A stretch of DNA of 64,000 nt from Phaeovulum veldkampii DSM 11550. GTDB taxonomy: Bacteria > Pseudomonadota > Alphaproteobacteria > Rhodobacterales > Rhodobacteraceae. Every line of letters begins with the position of its first letter. Position 1 is the first letter of the stretch. Where the stretch lies: contig NZ_PZKF01000014.1 of assembly GCF_003034995.1 (NCBI RefSeq), positions 1 to 64,000 on the forward strand. The letters are read 5' to 3'. The position numbers and the translations under genes are program-made. Positions 57,611-64,000 of this stretch are shown here, in pieces. The notes beneath the pieces were generated by a model. It was not told the origin of the DNA and searched no databases. It worked only from the letters and a program-made list of their open reading frames with translations.

Positions 57611-59107
57611 CTAGATTGAAGCAAGGTCTTTCAGAATCGCCTCGGCCGCGTGCCTGCCGGAGAGCGTGGCCATCGGCACGCCCGCCCCCGGATGTGCCCC
57701 GCCCCCCGCCAGATATAGCCCCGCCACCTTGCTGCGCGCCCTTGGCCGCGCCATCGAGGCCAGCAGGCCATGCGGGCTCCGCCCGTAGAGGGAACCTTGT
57801 GAGGCCGGGAATATCTGCGCGAATTCCGCGGGCGCCGTCACGGCTGTCGTGTCCGGCCTCGGGCTGAACGTCAGGCCGAAGCGTTCCAGCCGGTCGAAGG
57901 TTTGTGTCAGGCATCGCTCTTTCTCATTCTCGGCCATGGCCGTCATCGGGGGCGCATTCATGATGATCTCGAACCGCTCCAGCCCGACAGGGGGCACGAG
58001 GTCGCGGCGATCCTGCGCGCAGATGTAGAGCGTGGGGTCATCGGGGGGAAGGCCACGCTGAACGGGAAGAAACTCGCGTTCCGGATCGGCGCAAAAGAAC
58101 AGGTTGTGATGCACCATCTCGGGGCCTTTCGGCTCGGCGGCAAAGGCCCAGACCCAGGCCGCCAGGCTGCGCGGCTCGACCGCGCTGCGCGCAACGGCGC
58201 CGCGCGTGGCCTCGCCCAGCAGGCCGGTATAAAGCGCCGCGGGATCGCCGTTGAACACCACCAGATCGGCCGCGACATGTTCGCCGCTGGCCAGCTCTGC
58301 CCCCGTCACGCGGCCCGCCTTTGTGACGATCCGCGCCACCGGCGCGTTGTAGCGAATGGCGCCGCCCCTGGCCTCGATCAGCCGGGCGATGGTGGCCGCC
58401 AGCCGGTGCATTCCCCCGTCAACGGCCCAGACGCCCGCCGCCTCGGCCCGCCAGACCAGCGTCAGCACCGCTGGCGACAGATAGGGGGTGCCGCCGACAT
58501 AGGTTGCATAGCGACCGAAAAGTTGGCGCAGCCGCGCATCGTCAAAGATCGCCTTGGCCGCGCGCGCCAGCGTGACGCCCGGCATCAGCAGCGGCCATAC
58601 CTTGGGCCGCACCGCCGCAGCGCGCAGGATCGCCAGCGTTTCAGGCTCGCCCGCGCGCATCATGGGCAGGTCGAACGCCTCGAACAGCTGCCGCGACAGC
58701 GCGTCGAAGCGGCGGAAATCGGCCTCGGCCCGCGCGCCGCCAAAGCTGCGGATCGCGGCGGCGTTCGTCTCGGTATCGGTGGTCAGGTCGAGCGTGGACC
58801 CGTCGGGCCACCAGTGCCGCGCCAGAACCGCCTGCGGGATCAGCCGCAGGTGATCGTCCAGCCGTTCACCCGCGGCGGCAAAGAGATCGTCGAACACATC
58901 GCGCAGCGTCAGCACAGTGGGCCCGGCATCGACCGGCCCCGCGACGCTGTCGAAGGTGCGCATCTTGCCGCCCGGCGCGGCCCGCGCCTCCAGCACTGTC
59001 ACCGCATGACCTGCACAAGCCAGCCGCAGGGCTGCGGCAAGACCGCCCATGCCCGCGCCGATGACCATGATTTTCTTGCCCGAAGGCGTGTTGACTGTCT
59101 TGTTCAT
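57611..59107 (-). CDS. Hydroxyneurosporene/methoxyneurosporene 3,4-desaturase
   Basis: CrtD (498 residues) introduces the C3,4 double bond of hydroxylated carotenoids in the spheroidene pathway. It is a CrtI-like flavoprotein with IMVIGAGMGGLAAALRLACAG, APGGKMRTFDSVAGPVDAGPT and C-terminal GLYLAGGGAHPGAGVPMATLSG. Start ATG 59107 (MNKTVNTPSG); the frame upstream enters the operator region. It is divergent from crtE and followed by crtC. Confidence 0.93.
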   Translation of the reverse strand: MNKTVNTPSGKKIMVIGAGMGGLAAALRLACAGHAVTVLEARAAPGGKMRTFDSVAGPVDAGPTVLTLRDVFDDLFAAAGERLDDHLRLIPQAVLARHWWPDGSTLDLTTDTETNAAAIRSFGGARAEADFRRFDALSRQLFEAFDLPMMRAGEPETLAILRAAAVRPKVWPLLMPGVTLARAAKAIFDDARLRQLFGRYATYVGGTPYLSPAVLTLVWRAEAAGVWAVDGGMHRLAATIARLIEARGGAIRYNAPVARIVTKAGRVTGAELASGEHVAADLVVFNGDPAALYTGLLGEATRGAVARSAVEPRSLAAWVWAFAAEPKGPEMVHHNLFFCADPEREFLPVQRGLPPDDPTLYICAQDRRDLVPPVGLERFEIIMNAPPMTAMAENEKERCLTQTFDRLERFGLTFSPRPDTTAVTAPAEFAQIFPASQGSLYGRSPHGLLASMARPRARSKVAGLYLAGGGAHPGAGVPMATLSGRHAAEAILKDLASI

Positions 59108-59138
59108 GTCGCGGGATTGTTGACTCGGCGGGGGCAAC

Positions 59139-59156
59139 TGTCCAGTATGATTTACA
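59139..59156. promoter_or_regulatory. PpsR operator 1, crtD/crtE
   Basis: TGTCCAGTATGATTTACA fits TGT-N12-ACA, 32 bases before the crtD start. Confidence 0.8.
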
Positions 59157-59163
59157 GTTCAGG

Positions 59164-59181
59164 TGTAACCCTGGCGTTACA
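59164..59181. promoter_or_regulatory. PpsR operator 2, crtD/crtE
   Basis: TGTAACCCTGGCGTTACA is a perfect TGTAAC..GTTACA palindrome, seven bases from operator 1 and 36 bases before the crtE start. Confidence 0.87.
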
Positions 59182-59216
59182 CTGTTTCCGCAGAAAATCC
59201 CGTGAAAGGGGCGGCT

Positions 59217-60113
59217 ATGGCACTGGAAACTCGGATCGAAGCGGCGATTGCGGAAGCCATCGCCATGGGGCAGGGCGGCGATTGCGCCGGGGGGTGCGTC
59301 GCTCCGCCGCGGCTTGCATCGGCTCTGCATTACGCGGTCACGCCCGGTGGCGCGCGGATTCGCCCCACGATCCTGCTGAGCGTGGCGATGGCCTGCGGCG
59401 ACGACAGGCCGGTGCTGTCGAATGCCGCCGCCGCCGCGCTGGAGCTGATCCATTGCGCCAGTCTGGTGCATGACGATCTGCCCAGCTTTGACGATGCCGA
59501 CACTCGCCGCGGCAAGCCCACGGTGCATCTGGCCTATAACGAACCGCTGGCCGTGCTGGCAGGCGACAGCCTGATCGTGCTGGCCTTCGACGTGCTGGCC
59601 AAGGCCGCCGAGCAAGACCCGCGGCGCGGGCTGGCGCTGATCCGCTCGCTGGCCTGCCGCACCGGCATGCCGATGGGCATTTGCGCCGGGCAGGGCTGGG
59701 AAAGCGAGGCCGAGGTCAACCTGTCGGCCTATCATCAGGCGAAAACGGGCGCGCTGTTCATTGCGGCCACGCAGATGGGCGCGATTGCCGCCGGGCAGGA
59801 GCCCGAGCCGTGGACGGAACTCGGCGCCCGTATCGGCGAGGCGTTCCAGGTCGCCGACGACCTGCGCGACGCGCTTTATGATGCCGACACGCTGGGCAAA
59901 CCCGCGGGCCAGGATGAGGCGCACGCCCGCCCCTCGGCTGTTACCGAATTTGGCGTGCAGGGGGCGATCCGGCACCTGCGCGATATTCTGTCGGGCGCGA
60001 TTGCCTCGATCCCGTCTTGCCCCGGCGAGGCGATGCTGGCCGAAATGGTGCGCCGCACCGCCGAGCGTATGACACCGGTTGCGCCCTCGACCTCGTCGAA
60101 GGTCGCGGGCTGA
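59217..60113 (+). CDS. Geranylgeranyl diphosphate synthase
   Basis: CrtE (298 residues) elongates farnesyl-PP to geranylgeranyl-PP, the common precursor of carotenoids and the bacteriochlorophyll tail. It has the first Asp-rich motif in HDDLPSFDDADTRRGK, GDSLIVLAFDVLA and the second motif AFQVADDLRDAL. ATG 59217 (MALETRIEAA) follows AAAGGGGCG; GTG 59202 is an alternative. It is followed one base after its stop by crtF. Confidence 0.95.
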   Translation: MALETRIEAAIAEAIAMGQGGDCAGGCVAPPRLASALHYAVTPGGARIRPTILLSVAMACGDDRPVLSNAAAAALELIHCASLVHDDLPSFDDADTRRGKPTVHLAYNEPLAVLAGDSLIVLAFDVLAKAAEQDPRRGLALIRSLACRTGMPMGICAGQGWESEAEVNLSAYHQAKTGALFIAATQMGAIAAGQEPEPWTELGARIGEAFQVADDLRDALYDADTLGKPAGQDEAHARPSAVTEFGVQGAIRHLRDILSGAIASIPSCPGEAMLAEMVRRTAERMTPVAPSTSSKVAG

Positions 60114-60114
60114 G

Positions 60115-61257
60115 ATGACCGACAGCGCCGCGCCCGCAGTCGCGCCGACCCTTAGGGGGCGGCTGAACCGGCTGATCGGTTCGCCCCGGTTTCAGGCCCT
60201 GATCGCCCGGACGCCGGGCTTGCGTCGGATCAGCCGATCCGAAGGCGTTGCGATGTTCGATCTGATTTCGGGTTTCGTGCAAAGCCAGTCCTTGCTCGCG
60301 CTGGTCGAGTTGCGGGTGCTGCACCGGCTGGTCGATACCCCGGCCGCCCCTGCCGCGCTGGCCGCCGATTGCGGGCTGACCGAACGCCGGATGGCGATTC
60401 TGTTGCAGGCGGGCGCCGCGCTGGGGCTGTTGAAGCGTCAACGCGACGGGCGCTTTGCGCTGGCGCAACGCGGCGCGGCCTTTCTCGGCGTGCCGGGGCT
60501 GGAGGCGATGGTGCGCCACCACGCGGTTCTGTACAAGGATCTGGCCGATCCGGTCGCCTTTCTGAAGGGTGAAACAGACCCTGGGCTGGCCCAATTCTGG
60601 CCCTATGTCTTTGGCGCGGCGGGCGCAGCCGACCCTGAGGTGGTCGCGACATACTCCAACCTTATGGCCGACAGTCAGGCGCTGGTCGCCGCCGACACGC
60701 TGGCGCAAGTCGATTTCCGCGGCATCACGCATCTGATGGATGTGGGCGGCGGCACCGGGGCGTTTCTGGCCGCGGTGGGGCAGGCGCATCCGGCGATCCG
60801 GCTTAGCCTGTTCGATCTGCCGGTGGTGGTTGAAGGCGCCACTGCGCGCTTTGCCGCGGCGGGGCTGTCGGATCGGGCGACGATTCACCCGGGCAGTTTC
60901 CGCGATGATGATCTGCCGCGGGGTGCCGATGCGATCAGCCTTGTGCGGGTGCTGTTTGATCATTCCGACGAAACGGTTGCGGCGCTGCTGAAGCGGGTTT
61001 TTGCCGCACTGCCGCCGGGTGGTCGCGTCATCGTGTCCGAGACGATGTCTGGCGGTGCGCATCCCGACCGCACAACCGATGTTTATTTTGCCTTTTACAC
61101 CGCTGCCATGCGCACCGGACGGGTGCGCTCGGCTGACGAAATCGCGGCGCTTCTGGCGGCGGCCGGGTTTGAAAACGTCCGCGCCCGTTGGGGCTATCGG
61201 CCCTTCATCGCCAGCTTTGTGACCGCCCGCAAGCCGGGCATGCAGGCCGCGGCGTGA
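60115..61257 (+). CDS. Hydroxyneurosporene O-methyltransferase
   Basis: CrtF (380 residues) methylates the C1 hydroxyl to the methoxy group of spheroidene. A winged-helix dimerisation domain (ALVELRVLHRLVDTPAAPA, LTERRMAILL) precedes a SAM fold with HLMDVGGGTGAFLAAVGQAHP, a RVLFDHSDE block and the C-terminal RWGYRPFIASFV. Start ATG 60115 just after the crtE stop. Confidence 0.95.
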   Translation: MTDSAAPAVAPTLRGRLNRLIGSPRFQALIARTPGLRRISRSEGVAMFDLISGFVQSQSLLALVELRVLHRLVDTPAAPAALAADCGLTERRMAILLQAGAALGLLKRQRDGRFALAQRGAAFLGVPGLEAMVRHHAVLYKDLADPVAFLKGETDPGLAQFWPYVFGAAGAADPEVVATYSNLMADSQALVAADTLAQVDFRGITHLMDVGGGTGAFLAAVGQAHPAIRLSLFDLPVVVEGATARFAAAGLSDRATIHPGSFRDDDLPRGADAISLVRVLFDHSDETVAALLKRVFAALPPGGRVIVSETMSGGAHPDRTTDVYFAFYTAAMRTGRVRSADEIAALLAAAGFENVRARWGYRPFIASFVTARKPGMQAAA

Positions 61258-61287
61258 TCTGGCGCGACAGCATGGCATCTGCAGACA

Positions 61288-61305
61288 TGTCTATTTTGAT
61301 TGACA
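61288..61305. promoter_or_regulatory. PpsR operator 1 of bchC
   Basis: TGTCTATTTTGATTGACA fits TGT-N12-ACA; its last six bases are also the -35 hexamer TTGACA. Confidence 0.87.
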
Positions 61306-61327
61306 GTCGGGTCTGTAAGTTTAATGT
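61300..61327 (+). promoter_or_regulatory. Sigma-70 promoter of bchC
   Basis: TTGACA (61300-61305) and TAATGT (61322-61327) are spaced by 16 bases and covered by the two PpsR operators, so repressor binding would block polymerase. The transcript start would be near 61334, leaving a leader of about 70 bases. Confidence 0.55.
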
Positions 61328-61331
61328 TACA
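61314..61331. promoter_or_regulatory. PpsR operator 2 of bchC
   Basis: TGTAAGTTTAATGTTACA fits TGT-N12-ACA, eight bases from operator 1 and overlapping the -10. Confidence 0.87.
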
Positions 61332-61404
61332 CATGTCGCCGGAAGGGTCGGATCGAGTCCCTGTCGGAATCGGGCACAGCCCCCGCAAAGCTGAGGAGAG
61401 CGTC

Positions 61405-62361
61405 GTGGAAACCACCGCCGTCATCTTGTCCGGGCCAAGGCAGATCGGGGTCGAGTCCCTGTCGCTGATTGCGCCGGGGTCAGGTGATCTGGTGGTGGAA
61501 ATCGCGCATTCCGGTATCTCGACGGGCACCGAAAAGCTGTTCTGGTCGGGCACAATGCCGCCGTTTCCGGGTATGGGCTATCCGCTGGTGCCGGGCTATG
61601 AGGCCGAGGGTGTGGTGATCGAGGCTGGCCCCGAAACCGGGTTCAAGGTTGGCGAGCGGGTCTTTGTGCCGGGCGCCAACTGCTTCAAGCCGCGCGCCGA
61701 TGGGCCGGTGTTTGGCCTCTTTGGCGGCGCCTCGCATCATCTGGTCACGGCGGCCTCGCGGGTGACGCGGATCGACGCGGGTATGGGTGCCGAGGGCGCG
61801 CTGCTGGCGCTGGCCGCCACCGCGCGCCATGCGATCACCGGTTTTGACAAGGCGCTGCCCGATCTGATCGTGGGGCATGGTGTGCTGGGCCGGTTGCTGG
61901 CGCGGCTGACCATTGCTGCGGGCGCCCCCGCGCCGACCGTGTGGGAGGTGAACCCCGCGCGGATGGGCGGCGCCACTGGCTATGAGGTGGTTCACCCCGA
62001 TGCCGACCCGCGCCGCGACTACCGTGCAATCTATGATGCCTCGGGCGACGTGAGGCTGATCGATACGCTGATTGGCCGCATCGCCAAGGGTGGCGAGGTT
62101 GTGCTGGCTGGGTTCTACACCGCCCCGATTTCGTTTTCTTTCACGCCCGCCTTCCTGAAAGAGGCGCGGCTGCGCATCGCCGCCGAATGGGCGCCCGAGG
62201 ACCTGATCGCGACCCGCGCGCTGATCGAGGCGGGCGCCTTGTCGCTGGCGGGCCTTGTGACCCATTGCCGCCCTGCGCAAGACGCGGCTGCGGCCTATGA
62301 GACGGCGTTCAACGACCCTGAATGCCTCAAGATGATCCTCGACTGGAAGGCCGCCGCATGA
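61405..62361 (+). CDS. 2-alpha-hydroxyethyl bacteriochlorophyllide dehydrogenase
   Basis: BchC (318 residues) oxidises the C3 hydroxyethyl group to the acetyl group of bacteriochlorophyllide a. It is a medium-chain dehydrogenase-like protein: [46 protein letters not shown] and NAD domain [18 protein letters not shown]. The start is GTG 61405 ([15 protein letters not shown]), preceded by GAGGAG; upstream frame runs through the operators. It overlaps bchX by four bases. Confidence 0.95.
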   Translation: METTAVILSGPRQIGVESLSLIAPGSGDLVVEIAHSGISTGTEKLFWSGTMPPFPGMGYPLVPGYEAEGVVIEAGPETGFKVGERVFVPGANCFKPRADGPVFGLFGGASHHLVTAASRVTRIDAGMGAEGALLALAATARHAITGFDKALPDLIVGHGVLGRLLARLTIAAGAPAPTVWEVNPARMGGATGYEVVHPDADPRRDYRAIYDASGDVRLIDTLIGRIAKGGEVVLAGFYTAPISFSFTPAFLKEARLRIAAEWAPEDLIATRALIEAGALSLAGLVTHCRPAQDAAAAYETAFNDPECLKMILDWKAAA

Positions 62362-63362
62362 CGCTCGATGTTCCCAACCTCAAAGACTTCGACCAGCGTC
62401 TGCGCGACGAGGCCAACGAGGAGCCTTCGCTGGAAATCCCGCAGGATCCGCCCTCGAAAAAGACCCAGATCATCGCGATCTATGGCAAGGGTGGCATCGG
62501 CAAATCGTTCACGCTGGCCAACCTCAGCCATATGATGGCTGAAATGGGCAAGCGTGTGCTGCTGATCGGCTGCGACCCGAAATCCGACACCACGTCGCTG
62601 CTGTTTGGCGGCAAGGCTACCCCCACGATCATCGAAACCTCGACCCGCAAGAAACTGGCGGGCGAAGAGGTCAAGATCGGGGATGTCTGTTTCAAAAGCG
62701 GCGGCGTCTATGCGATGGAGCTGGGCGGGCCCGAAGTGGGCCGCGGCTGCGGCGGGCGCGGCATCATCCATGGCTTTGAGCTGCTGGAAAAGCTGGGCTT
62801 TCACGACTGGGATTTTGACTATGTGCTGCTCGATTTTCTGGGTGACGTGGTCTGCGGCGGCTTTGGCCTGCCGATCGCCCGCGACATGGCGCAAAAGGTG
62901 ATCCTGGTCGGCTCGAACGACTTGCAATCGCTTTATGTGGCCAACAACGTCTGCTCGGCGGTGGAATATTTCCGCAAGCTGGGCGGTAACGTGGGCGTTG
63001 CGGGGCTGGTCATCAACAAGGACGATGGCACCGGCGAGGCGCAGGCATTCGCCGCCGCCGCCGGCATCCCGGTTCTGGCCGCGATCCCGCAAGACGAGGA
63101 ACTGCGCCGCAAATCGGCCAACTATCAGATCGTCGGCACTCATGCCGGGTCGTGGGGCGCGCTGTTCGAACAACTGGCCCAGAACGTGGCCGAGGCGCCG
63201 CCGCTGCGGCCCCGCCCGCTCAGCCAGGATGGGCTGCTGGCGCTGTTCTCGGCCTCGGAAACCGGCGCCGACGTGGTGCTGGAACCCGCGACCGACGCCG
63301 ATATGCGCGGCAAGAATGTGGCCGTCAAAGCCTCGCTGGAAGTGGTTTACGACGATGTTTGA
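62358..63362 (+). CDS. Chlorophyllide reductase iron protein (COR X)
   Basis: BchX (334 residues) is the NifH-like ATPase that feeds BchY-BchZ, which reduces ring B of chlorophyllide a (and its 8-vinyl form) to the bacteriochlorin. P-loop GKGGIGKSF is at residues ~43-51; Cys131 (GRGCGGRG) and Cys166 (VVCGGFG) carry the [4Fe-4S] cluster. The Lys/Ser of the P-loop differs from BchL (GKSF, not GKST), as usual for BchX. Start ATG 62358 overlaps bchC. Confidence 0.97.
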   Translation: MTLDVPNLKDFDQRLRDEANEEPSLEIPQDPPSKKTQIIAIYGKGGIGKSFTLANLSHMMAEMGKRVLLIGCDPKSDTTSLLFGGKATPTIIETSTRKKLAGEEVKIGDVCFKSGGVYAMELGGPEVGRGCGGRGIIHGFELLEKLGFHDWDFDYVLLDFLGDVVCGGFGLPIARDMAQKVILVGSNDLQSLYVANNVCSAVEYFRKLGGNVGVAGLVINKDDGTGEAQAFAAAAGIPVLAAIPQDEELRRKSANYQIVGTHAGSWGALFEQLAQNVAEAPPLRPRPLSQDGLLALFSASETGADVVLEPATDADMRGKNVAVKASLEVVYDDV

Positions 63363-63444
63363 CTTTGACGAACTGCGCAAATGGGATGAAGGGCTGGCGG
63401 CGCTGGCCCGCCGCCGCGCCCCCGCGCAGGAGGACCGGAAATGA
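63355..63444 (+). CDS. 29-codon ORF coupling bchX and bchY
   Basis: A 29-residue frame ([20 protein letters not shown] then RAPAQEDRK) whose ATG lies inside the last codons of bchX and whose TGA overlaps the bchY ATG (ATGA). Its length exactly fills the gap and it is charged and helical-looking. It may be a real small protein or only a translational bridge. No family recognised. Confidence 0.45.
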   Translation: MFDFDELRKWDEGLAALARRRAPAQEDRK

Positions 63445-64000
63445 CCGGCGAGGTGCGCTATGACGCGGCCCATGAGGCCGAGGTAACGGTGGAGGATGCG
63501 ACTTCCGCTGCAACCTGCGCCACGCCTGGCGCCGATGGGCTGGGCTGCCACTCGCAGGCCGAAATGGCGGCGGCGGCAACGGCCGCGGGCAATGGCGATC
63601 TGATCGAACGGTTTCGCGCCGATTATCCGCAAGGCCCGCATGACAAGCCGCAAAGCATGTGCCCCGCCTTTGGCAGCCTGCGCGTGGGGCTGCGGATGCG
63701 CCGTGTAGCCACCGTGCTGTCGGGCTCGGCCTGCTGCGTCTATGGCCTGTCTTTCGTCAGCCATTTCTATGGCGCGCGCCGGTCGGTGGGCTATGTGCCC
63801 TTCAATTCGGAATCGCTGGTCACCGGCAAGCTGTTCGAAGATATCCGCGACGCGGTTCACCAATTGGCTGATCCCGACCGTTATGATGCGGTTGTTGTGA
63901 CGAACCTGTGCGTGCCCACCGCCTCGGGTGTGCCGCTGCGGCTGTTGCCGCGCGAAATCAACGGGGTGCGCATCATCGGTATCGACGTGCCTGGCTTTGG
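63441..64000 (+). CDS. Chlorophyllide reductase subunit Y (COR Y), 5' part
   Basis: First 186 codons of BchY, cut by the window edge. BchY is the NifD-like subunit that with BchZ reduces ring B of chlorophyllide. Visible are LGCHSQAEMAAAA, QSMCPAFGSLRVG and SGSACCVYGLSFVSHFYGARR, containing Cys ligands for the catalytic [4Fe-4S] cluster, then the SESLVTGKLFEDIRD and VVTNLCVPTASG blocks. ATG 63441 follows GGAGGACCGG. bchZ and the puf operon are expected further right. Confidence 0.93.
   Translation, partial: MTGEVRYDAAHEAEVTVEDATSAATCATPGADGLGCHSQAEMAAAATAAGNGDLIERFRADYPQGPHDKPQSMCPAFGSLRVGLRMRRVATVLSGSACCVYGLSFVSHFYGARRSVGYVPFNSESLVTGKLFEDIRDAVHQLADPDRYDAVVVTNLCVPTASGVPLRLLPREINGVRIIGIDVPGF

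Noticed and set aside
57570-57914. Long open frame in front of crtC, starting at an ATG inside crtD
   Set aside because: Its sequence is a Gly/Arg/Pro-rich shadow of crtD, not CrtC-like; only the part after about 57630 resembles the family.
61337-61404. Segment with GGAATCGGGCACAGCCCCCG before bchC, reminiscent of part of a cobalamin riboswitch
   Set aside because: The leader is only about 70 bases, the B12 box and the GCCACTG core are missing, and it is too short for the fold.

Overview
The window is 64 kb of GC-rich chromosome from a purple photosynthetic alphaproteobacterium of the Rhodobacterales (Rhodobacter-like). This rests on a nearly complete photosynthesis gene cluster in the Rhodobacter order, the spheroidene-type carotenoid genes crtA, crtC and crtD, a PpsR/PpaA regulator pair, and TGT-N12-ACA (PpsR/CrtJ) operators at the expected promoters. 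No insertion sequence, prophage, CRISPR array, tRNA or rRNA gene was seen. The only stable RNA gene found is rnpB.

Layout. Positions 1-184 are aberrant sequence that cuts off a comM gene, probably a contig-end artefact. Positions 185-13,250 are housekeeping: a GST, an rpoH-type sigma factor, a ChaN-like protein, coaBC, a histidine phosphatase, dut, moeB, a UPF0173 hydrolase, gatCA, a lipoprotein, an AmpD-like amidase, ompW, rnpB, a DUF533 protein and rpmG. Positions 13,365-18,252 are a four-gene periplasmic iron-type operon (imelysin, di-haem DUF1111, imelysin, DUF1513). Positions 18,288-18,910 hold two tandem small Cys-rich proteins behind an FNR-type site. A M48 lipoprotein and a complete Opp/Dpp-type ABC importer (19,777-24,977, minus strand) follow.

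The photosynthesis cluster runs from 25,105 past the right edge. The minus-strand superoperon bchFNBHLM-lhaA-puhABC-orf-acsF-puhE encodes the dark-operative protochlorophyllide reductase, Mg-chelatase H, the methyltransferase, the reaction-centre H subunit, assembly factors and the O2-dependent cyclase. Divergent from bchF are ppaA and ppsR, then bchE-bchJ-bchG-orf427-bchP-idi on the plus strand. bchO-bchD-bchI-crtA lie on the minus strand, crtI-crtB-tspO on the plus strand, crtC-crtD on the minus strand, crtE-crtF on the plus strand, and bchC-bchX-(29-codon ORF)-bchY runs off the edge. Together they make bacteriochlorophyll a from protoporphyrin IX and spheroidene/spheroidenone from farnesyl-PP, with both an aerobic (AcsF) and an anaerobic (BchE) ring-E cyclase.

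Regulation visible in sequence: twelve PpsR-type palindromes (eleven exact TGT-N12-ACA, one with a single mismatch) lie at bchF/ppaA, bchE, inside the 5' end of bchG, at crtA/crtI, crtD/crtE and bchC. An FnrL-like site overlaps a PpsR site upstream of bchE. I found no clearly novel multi-gene system. The most useful loose ends are the FNR-linked Cys-rich pair, the intragenic bchG operator, the missing canonical starts of bchD and crtC, the long charged tail on TspO, and the coupled mini-ORF between bchX and bchY.
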